Positions 1-7,595 of a stretch of 24,447 nucleotides of DNA are shown here, one piece after another (position 1 is the first letter of the stretch; each line of letters starts with the position of its first letter). The position numbers were made by a program, and so were the translations under genes. This DNA comes from an uncultured Clostridia bacterium (lineage in GTDB: Bacteria > Bacillota > Clostridia > Christensenellales > Aristaeellaceae): the NCBI GenBank assembly GCA_934663625.1, contig CAKUKP010000046.1:1-24447 (forward strand), written 5' to 3'. The notes beneath the pieces are model-generated. The model did not search any database. It was given only the letters and a program-made list of their open reading frames with translations, and was not told the origin of the DNA.

Positions 1-105
1 CTGGAAACTACGCCCGGGGAATACCGGAGTATATCTCGCCAGATGGTAGAAAAACCATCGCAGGGCTTTCCGATGCACTGGGTCGATTCTGCTTCCGCGA
101 AATAA
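1..105 (+). CDS. 3' end of an unidentified gene (partial)
   Basis: Frame 1 is open from the window edge to a TAA at 103-105, giving 34 residues ending in DSASAK. Codons in this frame (CTG GAA, CGC, GAT, GCG) resemble those of the neighbouring genes, and an intrinsic terminator follows 18 bases later. Both points favour a real C-terminus over the competing open frame 3, which would have to run through that terminator and the next promoter. The piece is too short to assign a family, and frame choice is uncertain. Confidence 0.3.
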   Translation: METTPGEYRSISRQMVEKPSQGFPMHWVDSASAK

Positions 106-122
106 GCGGATGGCGCTTTAAT

Positions 123-148
123 CCGCTCCATTTCGGGGCGGCTTTTTT
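123..148 (+). terminator. Intrinsic terminator of the upstream gene
   Basis: CCGCTCC (123-129) pairs with GGGGCGG (135-141), including one T-G wobble, around a 5-base loop. A C and six Ts (143-148) follow. It separates the leftmost gene from the promoter that starts at 150. Confidence 0.6.
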
Positions 149-149
149 A

Positions 150-179
150 TTGACAATCCATCTTTATAAATGCTATACT
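150..179 (+). promoter_or_regulatory. Sigma-A promoter of the glycerophosphotransferase operon
   Basis: TTGACA (150-155), an 18-base spacer and TATACT (174-179), preceded by TG as an extended -10. Transcription would start near 186, so the in-frame ATG at 170 lies upstream of the transcript. The next gene must therefore begin at 209. Confidence 0.8.
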
Positions 180-208
180 TTTTTGGAATAGATATCGGAA
201 GTGATACG

Positions 209-1396
209 ATGGGACTCAAGGCGATTGTCAAGAAGAATCGGGCGGTGTACCGGCTGGCGAACGCGGTGCGGAAGCTGCCCTATCCGCTGATTCGCGCCTA
301 TATGGCGGCGTGCCATGCGCTGCGCGGCGTGGACGGCAAAAAGGTGTATTTTTCCAGCTTCTCCGGCAAGCTCTACAATGAAAATCCGAAATACGTATGC
401 GAAGCGCTGCACGAAATCGCGCCGGACGCAAAGATCGTATTCCGCCTGAACGCGCAGGGGATGCGCCAGACGGACGTACCGGCGTATGTGCATAAGGTGC
501 AGCAGTATTCGCCGCGCGCCCTGTATCATATGGCGACCGCGCGCGCGGTGGTAAAGAATGCTTCGCTCGCGCCGTACATGCGCACATGGCCGGATCAGAA
601 ATACATACAGCTGTGGCACGGCGATCGCGGGCTGAAGAAAATCTGTCTGGATATGGAAAACGCCGATCCGAAGCGGTTCACCGATCGATTCTATATGAAT
701 CTGGGCGTGTGCGGATCGGATTTCGGGCGCGATATCTATATGCGCCGCGCGTTCGGCTACACGGGCGAACTGCTGGAATGCGGCTATCCGAAGAACGATC
801 TTCTGATCCGGAATCCGCCCGAAGTGTGCGCTGCGGTACGCTGCGAATTGAACATCGATCCGGATGCGCGCGTGCTTCTCTACGCGCCCACGTTCCGCCA
901 GAAGGAAACGGGCAGCGCCGCGCGCGCGTGCTTCAGCCTTTCGGCGCTGCGGGACGCGCTGGAGGCGAAAACGGGTCAAAAATGGGTGACGCTCACGCGC
1001 GGACATACCCTCAATACGGGCGTGCGCTCCGATGGCGATCTGGATGCGAGCGCCTATCCGGATGTGAGCCGCCTTTTGCTGATTACCGATATGCTGATTA
1101 CGGATTATTCGTCCATCGCGGGCGATTTCCTGCTGCTGAACCGCCCGATCATATTGTATCACGCGGATCGATGCGCGTATGAAAGCGATGATCGATCGCT
1201 TTTGTTCGATCCCGAAGCTTCGCCCTATCGCGTGGCGCACGATCAACAGGAACTGATCGAAATCGCCTGCAATTTCGGCGATGCGGCACAGAACTGCCGC
1301 GAACTGGCGGAGTTTTATGGCGTGCGGGAAACGGGGCGCGCATCCCAGATCGTGGCGGAGCGCATTGCGGAATGGATTGGAGAAAAACAGGCATGA
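209..1396 (+). CDS. CDP-glycerol:poly(glycerophosphate) glycerophosphotransferase family protein (TagB/TagF-like)
   Basis: A 395-residue protein of the family that transfers polyol-phosphate from a CDP donor onto a growing teichoic-acid-like chain or a linkage unit, at the cytoplasmic face of the membrane. Family blocks visible in order: WHG (residues 136-138, donor phosphate binding), GYPKND (192-197), YAPTFR (225-230) and TDYSS (298-302). At about 400 residues it is the short form, without the long N-terminal glycosyltransferase-like extension of large TagF proteins. The start at 209 is chosen over the ATG at 170 because the promoter -10 box lies at 174-179 and a GGAAG ribosome site precedes 209. 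The stop overlaps the next start (ATGA). Donor (CDP-glycerol, CDP-ribitol or other) and acceptor cannot be told from sequence. Family is secure, substrate is not. Confidence 0.9.
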   Translation: MGLKAIVKKNRAVYRLANAVRKLPYPLIRAYMAACHALRGVDGKKVYFSSFSGKLYNENPKYVCEALHEIAPDAKIVFRLNAQGMRQTDVPAYVHKVQQYSPRALYHMATARAVVKNASLAPYMRTWPDQKYIQLWHGDRGLKKICLDMENADPKRFTDRFYMNLGVCGSDFGRDIYMRRAFGYTGELLECGYPKNDLLIRNPPEVCAAVRCELNIDPDARVLLYAPTFRQKETGSAARACFSLSALRDALEAKTGQKWVTLTRGHTLNTGVRSDGDLDASAYPDVSRLLLITDMLITDYSSIAGDFLLLNRPIILYHADRCAYESDDRSLLFDPEASPYRVAHDQQELIEIACNFGDAAQNCRELAEFYGVRETGRASQIVAERIAEWIGEKQA

Positions 1397-2601
1397 AACA
1401 GTTGATACGAACGATGCGCACGCATCTGCGCAGAAATAATACATTCTACAGGCTGTCGGGCAAAATCTATGGCTTTCGCCGGAACATGACCGGAACGATC
1501 GCGCGCATGCGGTACGGGATCGATTCGAACATGGTGTTGTTTTCCGCGTTTGAACAGCGCGGCTATAGCGATAATCCGCGCTACATTTCGGAAGCACTGC
1601 ATAAAATGCGCCCGCAGACCGATATCGTATGGATGTTTAACGATGTTGCCGAGGCAAAGCGAAAATATGCCGTTCCGGATTATGTGCGCTGTGTGCAGAC
1701 ACTTTCCAAAGCGGGCTATGCCGCCACGGGGCGCGCGCGCGTGCTGGTGGATAATTTCAACAAGCGTCCCTACATTCGCCTGAAGGTACCCGATCAGGTG
1801 TATGTTCAAACGTGGCACGGCGATCGCGCGTTCAAAAAGGTGGGCTATGACGCCGATGCGAACCGCCCGAAGATGTGCGAAGAAAAATATTGCGCGCTGG
1901 GCATCTGCGGATCGGATTACGGCGAACGCCAGCTCCGCTCGGCGTTTCATTACAAGGGCGAAATCATGCGCTGCGGCTATCCGAGGAACGATATTCTGAT
2001 GCGGAACGATCCCGCCGAGGAAGCCGAAATCCGCGCGCGGCTGAAAATTTCTCCCGATACCGGAATCCTTCTGTATGCGCCAACGTTTCGCGATCGCGAA
2101 GCCAGAAAACACCACGTCATGTCCGTCCCGCTGGATCTTGGACATGTGCTGGATAAGCTGATCGCCCGAACGGGGAAGAAATGGATTTGCCTGACCCGCG
2201 CGCACTATATGTCCTACGGCATCGCGATGCATAAGCAGGATGCGCGCATCATTCCGGCGTCGGATTATCCCGAAATGGCGGAGCTTCTGCGCGTCGCGGA
2301 CGCATTGATTACCGATTATTCATCCTGCGCGGGCGATTATGCGCTGCTGCGCCGCCCGATTTTCCTGTATCAGGATGATCTCGCGGATTATATGAATAAC
2401 GATCGCGCGCTGTACTTCGATATGGCGGATTCGCCCTACTGGGTGTCGAGCACGCCGGAGGAGATGGATGCGCTGATCGACGCATACACGCCGGAAGCCG
2501 CGCGCGAAAACTGCGATGCGATCCTTGCGTTCTACGGCGAATGCGAATCCGGCCGCGCCGCGGAACAGATCGCGGAATATATTATCGATAAGCTGCAATA
2601 A
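1393..2601 (+). CDS. Second CDP-glycerol glycerophosphotransferase-like protein
   Basis: A 402-residue paralogue of the preceding gene with the same block order: WHG (141-143), GYPRND (195-200), YAPTFR (228-233) and TDYSS (307-311). Start 1393 is used, not the in-frame ATG at 1372, because 1393 gives a four-base ATGA overlap with the upstream stop and has GGAG about 10 bases before it. The two proteins share clear similarity along their length, so the pair looks like an old tandem duplication whose members probably act in sequence (for example primer and polymerase, or two linkage steps). That division of labour is inference. No terminator follows directly; a hairpin-rich gene-free region does. 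Confidence 0.9.
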   Translation: MKQLIRTMRTHLRRNNTFYRLSGKIYGFRRNMTGTIARMRYGIDSNMVLFSAFEQRGYSDNPRYISEALHKMRPQTDIVWMFNDVAEAKRKYAVPDYVRCVQTLSKAGYAATGRARVLVDNFNKRPYIRLKVPDQVYVQTWHGDRAFKKVGYDADANRPKMCEEKYCALGICGSDYGERQLRSAFHYKGEIMRCGYPRNDILMRNDPAEEAEIRARLKISPDTGILLYAPTFRDREARKHHVMSVPLDLGHVLDKLIARTGKKWICLTRAHYMSYGIAMHKQDARIIPASDYPEMAELLRVADALITDYSSCAGDYALLRRPIFLYQDDLADYMNNDRALYFDMADSPYWVSSTPEEMDALIDAYTPEAARENCDAILAFYGECESGRAAEQIAEYIIDKLQ

Positions 2602-3033
2602 GAAATAATCAGACCACTGACAAACCCCGCAACCGCAGAAATTTTCTGAAACACTTCTGACGAAGTAAAAATTTCTGCTTACTGTACAGCAGTCGCGCTT
2701 CTGCTTGCAGCAAGCGCGACCAGCCCGCGCGAATCCTTTGGATTCCAGCGCGAAGGCGGCAAACCATCAGGTTTGCCGGTCGGCTTATAGCCGACTGCCG
2801 ATGGCTCAATCAGAGATTGAGGCACGGCACCGCTGCTGCCGAAACCCTGCACAGCAGGGTCTTCGGTGCGTTCGTCAACAGGAACTGCAAAATCGGTTAC
2901 ATACGTCTGAGTATGCGCCCTCATTTGCAGTTCCTGTTTCCTTGTCTTGCGACGTTTTTCAGGGTCTGCCAGTCTGTTGACTTTGTCAACAGACTGATCC
3001 GCGCAGTTCCGCGATTCAGAACCGCGCGGATAT
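2602..3033 (+). other. Gene-free array of about ten consecutive, mostly unrelated hairpins
   Basis: I see no credible gene here. The stretch is packed with perfect or near-perfect inverted repeats: 2636-2677 (10-bp outer stem), 2693-2719 (12 bp, one bulge), 2726-2752, 2758-2777 (8 bp), 2779-2795 (7 bp), 2805-2821 (7 bp), 2839-2866 (12 bp, one bulge), 2877-2938 (15-bp stem enclosing a smaller hairpin at 2900-2915), 2970-2996 (12 bp, TTT loop) and 2997-3031 (8-bp outer stem). The last ends 2 bases before the -35 box of the next promoter. None has a proper poly-T tail, so these are not ordinary terminators. The stems are not copies of one another. Confidence 0.8.
2615..2683 (+). repeat. Dispersed 69-base hairpin repeat, copy 1
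   Basis: This stretch is closely similar to 16379-16446 in the same orientation: shared CTGACAAACCCC/GTGACAAACCCC lead, AACCGCAG, then an imperfect hairpin closed by CAGAAATTTT and AAAATTTCTG with a smaller ACTTC/GAAGT stem inside. By eye most positions match, with one gap. It begins 14 bases after the stop of the second glycerophosphotransferase gene and forms the 5' end of the hairpin array. Confidence 0.75.
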
Positions 3034-3062
3034 TTGACAATTGCACCTGCCGATGTTATACT
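3034..3062 (+). promoter_or_regulatory. Sigma-A promoter of the polymer-precursor operon
   Basis: TTGACA (3034-3039), a 17-base spacer and TATACT (3057-3062), with TG at 3054-3055 as an extended -10. It is built like the promoter at 150-179. Transcription would begin near 3069, leaving a short leader before the start at 3097. Confidence 0.82.
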
Positions 3063-3096
3063 TAATCTGTAACATTATGTAAATATGGAGGTTCAC

Positions 3097-4242
3097 ATGA
3101 ACCGAATTCAATCGGCGGTGGTGATCGGCGGCACCAGCGGGCTGGGCAGATCGATCGCCCTTGCGCTGGCGGCGTCGGGCGCGCGCGTGACCGTATTCGG
3201 GCGCAGAATTCCCGATGCGGCGGAGAATAATATAGAATATCATCAGATGAATCTGCTGTGCGATTCGCTGGATGCGGTCGCGGCGCATCTGGATGCGGAT
3301 GCGCTGATTTATGCGGCGGGGCTGGGCAGGATCGCGCCGTTTGAAAATTTGACGGATGGCGAAATCATCGTGGATTTCCGCACCAACGCGGAAGCGTTTG
3401 CCCGCGTATTGCATATGTTTCAGCCGCGGCTTGCGGGGGATCGCGATTTCTATTGCGCGGCGATTACATCGATCGCGGGGTTGATTTCATCCCCGATGTT
3501 TTCCATCTACGGCGCAACCAAGGCGGCGATGTGCAGCCTGATCGAATCGGTAAACGCAGAACTTGCTGCGCAGGAGAAAGTAAACCGCATATTGAATGTC
3601 GCGCCCGGCATGATCCCCGGAACGGGCTTTTACGGCGCGCAGGATGATCCGGCGCAGACCATGGAACTTGCGCGGCAGATTATCGATGCGATGCTGGCGC
3701 GCGAGGATTGTTTCATTCCGAAATATGATGAGGTGTACCGCGGCGTGCTGGAGCGGTATCATGCCGATCCCGCGCGCTTCGGCGTGGAAAGCTATCGCTA
3801 TAAACAAAATAGCGGCAGAATATCCGAAAAATCCAATCTGAAGATCGGCTTTCTGTCCGGCACGTTTGATCTGTTCCACATCGGGCATTTGAATCTTTTG
3901 CGCCGTGCGAAGCGATATTGCGATTATCTGATCGTGGGCGTGCATCCGCCGGGATCATCGCATAAGAATAAGCCGACGTTTATTCCGCTCGAGGAGCGCA
4001 TGGAAATCGTCGGCAGCATCAAATATGTAGATCAGGTCGTGGTCACGCTGGATGAGGATGATGCGATGTACGATCTGTACCACTATGATTATCTGTTCGT
4101 GGGCAGCGATTACAAGGGCACGGAGCGCTTCAACCGCTATGAACAGCGCCTTACGCCGCTGGGCGTAAAGATCGTTTATTTCCCCTATACGCAGGGCACC
4201 AGCAGCACGCAGCTGCGCGATGCACTGACGCGAAACAAATAG
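3097..4242 (+). CDS. Bifunctional protein: SDR oxidoreductase fused to a TagD-like cytidylyltransferase
   Basis: A 381-residue two-domain protein. Residues 1 to about 235 are a short-chain dehydrogenase/reductase: nucleotide-binding GGTSGLG (11-17), a Ser at about 125, and the catalytic pair Y138/K142 in YGATK. Residues about 249-377 are a glycerol-3-phosphate cytidylyltransferase-type domain: GTFDLFHIGH (255-264), a PLEERMEIV block, VGSDYKG, and QGTSST (366-371), matching the C-terminal family signature. Start 3097 is used, not the in-frame ATG at 3085, because GGAGG (3087-3091) sits just before it. The likely job is to make a CDP-activated polyol or reduced sugar phosphate in one polypeptide, with reduction and activation coupled. 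Which polyol is unknown. It is first gene of a four-gene operon. Confidence 0.88.
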   Translation: MNRIQSAVVIGGTSGLGRSIALALAASGARVTVFGRRIPDAAENNIEYHQMNLLCDSLDAVAAHLDADALIYAAGLGRIAPFENLTDGEIIVDFRTNAEAFARVLHMFQPRLAGDRDFYCAAITSIAGLISSPMFSIYGATKAAMCSLIESVNAELAAQEKVNRILNVAPGMIPGTGFYGAQDDPAQTMELARQIIDAMLAREDCFIPKYDEVYRGVLERYHADPARFGVESYRYKQNSGRISEKSNLKIGFLSGTFDLFHIGHLNLLRRAKRYCDYLIVGVHPPGSSHKNKPTFIPLEERMEIVGSIKYVDQVVVTLDEDDAMYDLYHYDYLFVGSDYKGTERFNRYEQRLTPLGVKIVYFPYTQGTSSTQLRDALTRNK

Positions 4243-4252
4243 GAGGGCATGC

Positions 4253-4948
4253 ATGAACATCGCATTGATCATCGCAGGCGGCAAGGGACTTCGGATGCAG
4301 CAGGAGATTCCCAAGCAATTTATCACCGTGAACGAAAAGCCGGTGATCGTGTACACCATGGAAGCGTTTCAGCGACACGCGGATATCGACGCGATCGCCG
4401 TGGTATGCATCGAAGGCTGGGAAAACATTCTGGCGGCATATGCAAAGCAATATCATATCACGAAGCTGCGCCACATCATTCCCGGCGGCGAAAACGGGCA
4501 GGGCTCGATTCGCAACGGCGTGTTCGAACTGGAAAAGCATTACGGGCGGGATGATCTGGTGCTGGTGCACGATGCGATTCGCCCGATGCTGTCCACCGAT
4601 ATCATATCTTCCTGCATCGCCACCGCCACGCAGTATGGCTCCGCCATCGCCGTGGTGCCCTGCCAGGAGGCCATGCTGGAAACGCAGGATCAGGTTTCCA
4701 CAAATTCCAGCTATCCCCGCGCCAATCTGAAGCGCACGCAGACCCCGCAGGGCTTCCCGATCGGCGTGCTGGCGGACGCGCATCGCGAAGCGCTGGAGCG
4801 CGGCATTACCAATTCCATCGCCAGCTGTACGCTGATGGTGGAGCTGGGCAAAACGATCTATTTTTCGGCGGGCTCGGAAAAGAACATCAAGCTGACCACG
4901 CCGGAGGACATCGATATCTTCCGCGCGCTGCTGACCTTGCAGAGATAG
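4253..4948 (+). CDS. IspD/TarI-family cytidylyltransferase
   Basis: A 231-residue nucleotidyltransferase. Visible motifs are GGKGLRM (9-15, CTP binding), K21 in PKQF, HDAIRP (106-111), RTQTPQGF (161-168) and LTTPEDIDIF near the C-terminus. The family includes IspD (2-C-methyl-erythritol 4-phosphate, isoprenoid route) and TarI (ribitol 5-phosphate, teichoic acid). Its place between a CDP-polyol enzyme and a LicD gene argues for a polymer role as in TarI; ispE lies 16 kb away in another operon. Assignment between the two functions from sequence alone is uncertain. The start has AGGAGGG 4 bases upstream, and the gap to the preceding gene is 10 bases. Confidence 0.85.
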   Translation: MNIALIIAGGKGLRMQQEIPKQFITVNEKPVIVYTMEAFQRHADIDAIAVVCIEGWENILAAYAKQYHITKLRHIIPGGENGQGSIRNGVFELEKHYGRDDLVLVHDAIRPMLSTDIISSCIATATQYGSAIAVVPCQEAMLETQDQVSTNSSYPRANLKRTQTPQGFPIGVLADAHREALERGITNSIASCTLMVELGKTIYFSAGSEKNIKLTTPEDIDIFRALLTLQR

Positions 4949-4966
4949 CGCCGACCGAGGTACACT

Positions 4967-5776
4967 ATGGCTGAACTTTCGATTCGTGAAATCCAATTGA
5001 GCTGCTTCGACGTAATGAAGGCGTTCGATGCGTTCTGCCGCGAAAATCATCTGACCTATTTTCTGTCCGGCGGTACGCTGCTGGGCGCGGTGCGCCATAA
5101 GGGCTTTATACCGTGGGACGATGATGTGGATCTGATGATGCCGCGCGCGGATTATCAGCGGATGCTCACGATCCCGTTTCCGGATGAAAATTACGGCTTC
5201 TTTTCGCTGGAAGCCATGCCGAAGTATTCCCGCGCGTGGGTGCGCATGACCGACCGGCGCACGAAGGTGACCAATACCACGCTCTTTGCCAATGATACGG
5301 CGGCGACCTACATCGATATCTTTCCCATCGACGGCATTCCCGCCGGAAAATGGGCTTCGAAATGGTATTTTATACGCATTCGCATTCTGGATGCGCTGTG
5401 CAAGTGCGCCAAGCGCAATTATGTGCCGAAGGGACAGCGCTTCCCGATTTTGAAGAAGGTGCTGCGCGTGCTGCTCGCCCCCATCGGCGCACATCGGTTC
5501 GCCGTATGGATGAATCGCGTCGCGCGGAGATATCCGTTTGAGACCAGCGCGTATCGCGGCGTGACGATGGTTACGCATTACGGAATGCGCGAAATGATGC
5601 CCGCGGAGGTATTCGATCATGCCGTGGACGTGGAATTTGAAGGGCTGAAAATGCCCGCGCCCGTGGGCTATGATACGTATCTGACCAACCTGTACGGCGA
5701 TTATATGACTCCACCGCCCGCGCACCAGCAGATGAGCGATCATATGTCGGTGTACGCGAAGAAGGAAGATAAATGA
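4967..5776 (+). CDS. LicD family phosphotransferase
   Basis: A 269-residue protein with the LicD core at residues 34-57: SGGTLLGAVRHKG followed by PWDDDVDL, whose acidic residues bind metal in this nucleotidyltransferase-fold family. The C-terminal LYGDYMTPPP block is also typical. LicD proteins move phosphocholine or other phospho-groups from CDP donors onto teichoic acids or capsule sugars. Here the donor may be the product of the two cytidylyltransferases just upstream (inference). It starts 18 bases after the previous gene with a modest GAGG site, and its stop overlaps the next start by four bases. No membrane segment is apparent. Confidence 0.88.
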   Translation: MAELSIREIQLSCFDVMKAFDAFCRENHLTYFLSGGTLLGAVRHKGFIPWDDDVDLMMPRADYQRMLTIPFPDENYGFFSLEAMPKYSRAWVRMTDRRTKVTNTTLFANDTAATYIDIFPIDGIPAGKWASKWYFIRIRILDALCKCAKRNYVPKGQRFPILKKVLRVLLAPIGAHRFAVWMNRVARRYPFETSAYRGVTMVTHYGMREMMPAEVFDHAVDVEFEGLKMPAPVGYDTYLTNLYGDYMTPPPAHQQMSDHMSVYAKKEDK

Positions 5777-6801
5777 ACATTCAAAGCGATCTTTTTCAAT
5801 CGGAGCTGCGCGATATCGCGCGCCTGCCGCTGCCGTATGCAGATTTTGCGAATAAAACCGTGGCGGTGACCGGCGCGGGCGGGCTGATCGGGCGCTATAT
5901 GCTCTATGCGCTGGATGCGATCAACCGGGCGCATCATTTGAACCTGCGCCTTATCGCGCTGTGCCGCAATCCGGAGCGCACGATGCGCCGGCTTTCCGGC
6001 ATTGAAAATCTTACGTACATGCAATACGATGCGCGGCTTCCGCTGAATGCGGATCTGACCGCCGATTACATATTGCATGCCGCATCGAACGCGCACCCGA
6101 TCGCCTTTTCCGGCGATCCCGTGGGCACGATGCAGGCGAACGTGCTGGGTACGATGAACCTTCTGGAAGCGGCGCGCCGGTGCAATGCGCGCTTTCTGAT
6201 GTGCTCCACCGGCGAAATCTACGGCGAAAATCCCGCGATCGATGCGTTTTCCGAAACGGATTTCGGCATGGTGAACCCCATGAATCCGCGATCCTGCTAT
6301 CCGGAGGGCAAGCGCGCCGCGGAAACGCTGTGCGCCTGCTATGCCGCGCAGTACGGCGTGCACGCCATGGCGGCGCGGATTACCTATACCTATGGGCCGA
6401 CCATTACCGATGAAAGCAGCCGCGCGGACGCGCAGTTTCTGCGGCGCGCGATGGCGGGGGAGGATATCGTTTTGAAGAGCAGCGGATCGCAGGTGCGTTC
6501 CTACTGCTACGCCGCGGATACGATATCCGCGCTGATTACCCTGCTGCTGGTGGGCGAGGTCGGTCAGGCATACAACGTTGCAAACCCCGATTGCAGCGTG
6601 AGCATCCGCGAATATGCCGAAACGCTGGCGCGCATCGCGGGCGTGCGCGTGATTTTCGAACTGCCGCCGGATCAGGAGAGGGCGGGCTATTCCAAAGTAA
6701 ATCGCGCCGTGCTGAACGCCGAAAAACTGATGCGCCACGGCTGGAAGCCGAAATACGATCTGGCGACCGGACTTGCGCATACGATCGAAATCTGCAAATA
6801 A
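5773..6801 (+). CDS. NAD-dependent epimerase/dehydratase (extended SDR)
   Basis: A 342-residue nucleotide-sugar enzyme. Residues 34-40 (GAGGLIG) form the NAD-binding glycine motif. STGEIYG (145-151) and Y176/K180 in CYPEGK form the catalytic set. The layout resembles UDP-glucuronate decarboxylases and 4,6-dehydratases. An N-terminal extension of about 27 residues precedes the Rossmann fold. Translation is coupled to licD by an ATGA overlap. It probably supplies a modified nucleotide sugar for the same surface polymer; the exact substrate is not readable. The operon ends here at a strong bidirectional terminator. Confidence 0.85.
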   Translation: MNIQSDLFQSELRDIARLPLPYADFANKTVAVTGAGGLIGRYMLYALDAINRAHHLNLRLIALCRNPERTMRRLSGIENLTYMQYDARLPLNADLTADYILHAASNAHPIAFSGDPVGTMQANVLGTMNLLEAARRCNARFLMCSTGEIYGENPAIDAFSETDFGMVNPMNPRSCYPEGKRAAETLCACYAAQYGVHAMAARITYTYGPTITDESSRADAQFLRRAMAGEDIVLKSSGSQVRSYCYAADTISALITLLLVGEVGQAYNVANPDCSVSIREYAETLARIAGVRVIFELPPDQERAGYSKVNRAVLNAEKLMRHGWKPKYDLATGLAHTIEICK

Positions 6802-6846
6802 AAAAACGCTTTGCGAAACTTAATTGGTTTCCGCAAAGCGTTTTTT
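6801..6846. terminator. Bidirectional intrinsic terminator
   Basis: A15-type arm 6801-6815 (six As then CGCTTTGCG) pairs perfectly with 6832-6846 (CGCAAAGCG then six Ts), with a further AAAC/GTTT pairing inside. It serves the converging epimerase gene (plus) and secreted-protein gene (minus, stop at 6858). Confidence 0.92.
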
Positions 6847-6857
6847 GCAGGGATTTG

Positions 6858-7376
6858 TTATTTCACGGTCAGTCCCGCCAGCGCCTGTTCGATCACGGGC
6901 TGCATGGCATCCTGTCCATCCTGCGCGCAGGAGAAGGTGAAGGCGATGATGGTGGTATCGTCCACGAAATAATTCGCCATCATTACGATCTGGCCGTCGC
7001 TGCCCGCGGCGGTGATGCACGCGAACTGATTTGCGTTGTAGGCGGCTACTTCGGCGGTCAGCCCTGCCGCAGCGGCTTCTGCGCACAGCGCGGCGGCGTC
7101 GGAAGACGCGCTGATCCTGGTTTCGGTAACGATCACCATCGCGGTGCCGTCGGGATTTACATATGCGCCCAGCAGCTGGCTGTTTTCATCGGAATATTCC
7201 GCGTTGATGGAAGTCCAATCCGCGGGCATGCGGGTAACCGCGCGGTCTGCGCCCAGATTCATTTCAGCATAGGTATCGTCCTGCGCAACTTCTACCGTCT
7301 TTACGGGCGCTTCGGCAACGGCTGCCATCGCAGCGCACAGCAGAACGGCGATCAGCACAGCAAAAAACTTCTTCAT
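6858..7376 (-). CDS. Small secreted protein of unknown function
   Basis: A 172-residue protein beginning MKKFFAVLIAVLLCAAMAA, a standard signal peptide (Lys-Lys, hydrophobic core, small residues). A cut near VAEA is plausible. The Cys in LLC lacks the usual small residue before it, so a lipoprotein is less likely. The mature part of about 150 residues alternates short strand-like stretches such as GTAMVIVTETR and QIVMMANYF, loosely recalling PsbP/DUF1795-type folds, but I do not recognise the family. Start 7376 is preceded by GAGGTGG and by its own promoter; the frame stays open far upstream but without a signal peptide or ribosome site. It is monocistronic. Confidence 0.8.
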   Translation of the reverse strand: MKKFFAVLIAVLLCAAMAAVAEAPVKTVEVAQDDTYAEMNLGADRAVTRMPADWTSINAEYSDENSQLLGAYVNPDGTAMVIVTETRISASSDAAALCAEAAAAGLTAEVAAYNANQFACITAAGSDGQIVMMANYFVDDTTIIAFTFSCAQDGQDAMQPVIEQALAGLTVK

Positions 7377-7428
7377 AGCAATCCACCTCAAAACAATAAT
7401 CCGGCGAAGAATCGCCGCTCGGTTTTCA

Positions 7429-7457
7429 ATTATAGCACACATTCCACAAAACAACAA
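7429..7457 (-). promoter_or_regulatory. Promoter of the secreted-protein gene
   Basis: On the minus strand: TTGTTG (7457-7452), a 17-base spacer and TATAAT (7434-7429) with TG as an extended -10. The leader carries a small hairpin at 7402-7417 (CGGCGA/TCGCCG). Confidence 0.7.
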
Positions 7458-7524
7458 TGAATATGACAGAATATGACAAAACTTAACTCTTGCGCGCGCT
7501 GCGGAAAACCTGCGCCGCGGTGGC

Positions 7525-7553
7525 TTGAGATGCGCGCGGATTCGTGGTATAAT
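7525..7553 (+). promoter_or_regulatory. Promoter of the YitT-family gene
   Basis: TTGAGA (7525-7530), a 17-base spacer and TATAAT (7548-7553) with TG at 7545-7546. It lies back to back with the divergent promoter at 7429-7457. Initiation near 7560 excludes the open frame's ATG at 7473 as start. Confidence 0.75.
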
Positions 7554-7595
7554 CATATATACCATATATCTGATGCGGACGGGAGAGGATTGACT

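Noticed and set aside
1..105. tmRNA or other structural RNA end at the left edge
   Set aside because: A GGTCGATTC string recalls a T-arm, but the flanks do not pair as an acceptor stem and there is no CCA; a short C-terminal coding piece followed by a terminator fits better.
173..1597. Long open frame (474 codons) antisense to the first glycerophosphotransferase gene
   Set aside because: It is a shadow produced by the GCG/CGC/GAT codon bias, which leaves few stops antisense. It crosses the end of the gene, the 4-base overlap and the next gene, and its translation is Arg/His/Ile-rich without any motif.
2679..2980. Overlapping open frames of 81-91 codons in the 2602-3033 hairpin region
   Set aside because: Their translations simply follow the inverted repeats, none has a ribosome site, and both strands are equally open. 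The hairpins explain the sequence better than coding does.
2636..3031. CRISPR array
   Set aside because: The palindromic units differ in sequence and spacing. There is no constant repeat, no regular spacer and no cas gene in the window.
4151..5743. 530-codon open frame antisense to the cytidylyltransferase and licD genes
   Set aside because: Same compositional effect. The plus-strand genes have clear family motifs, ribosome sites and coupled starts.
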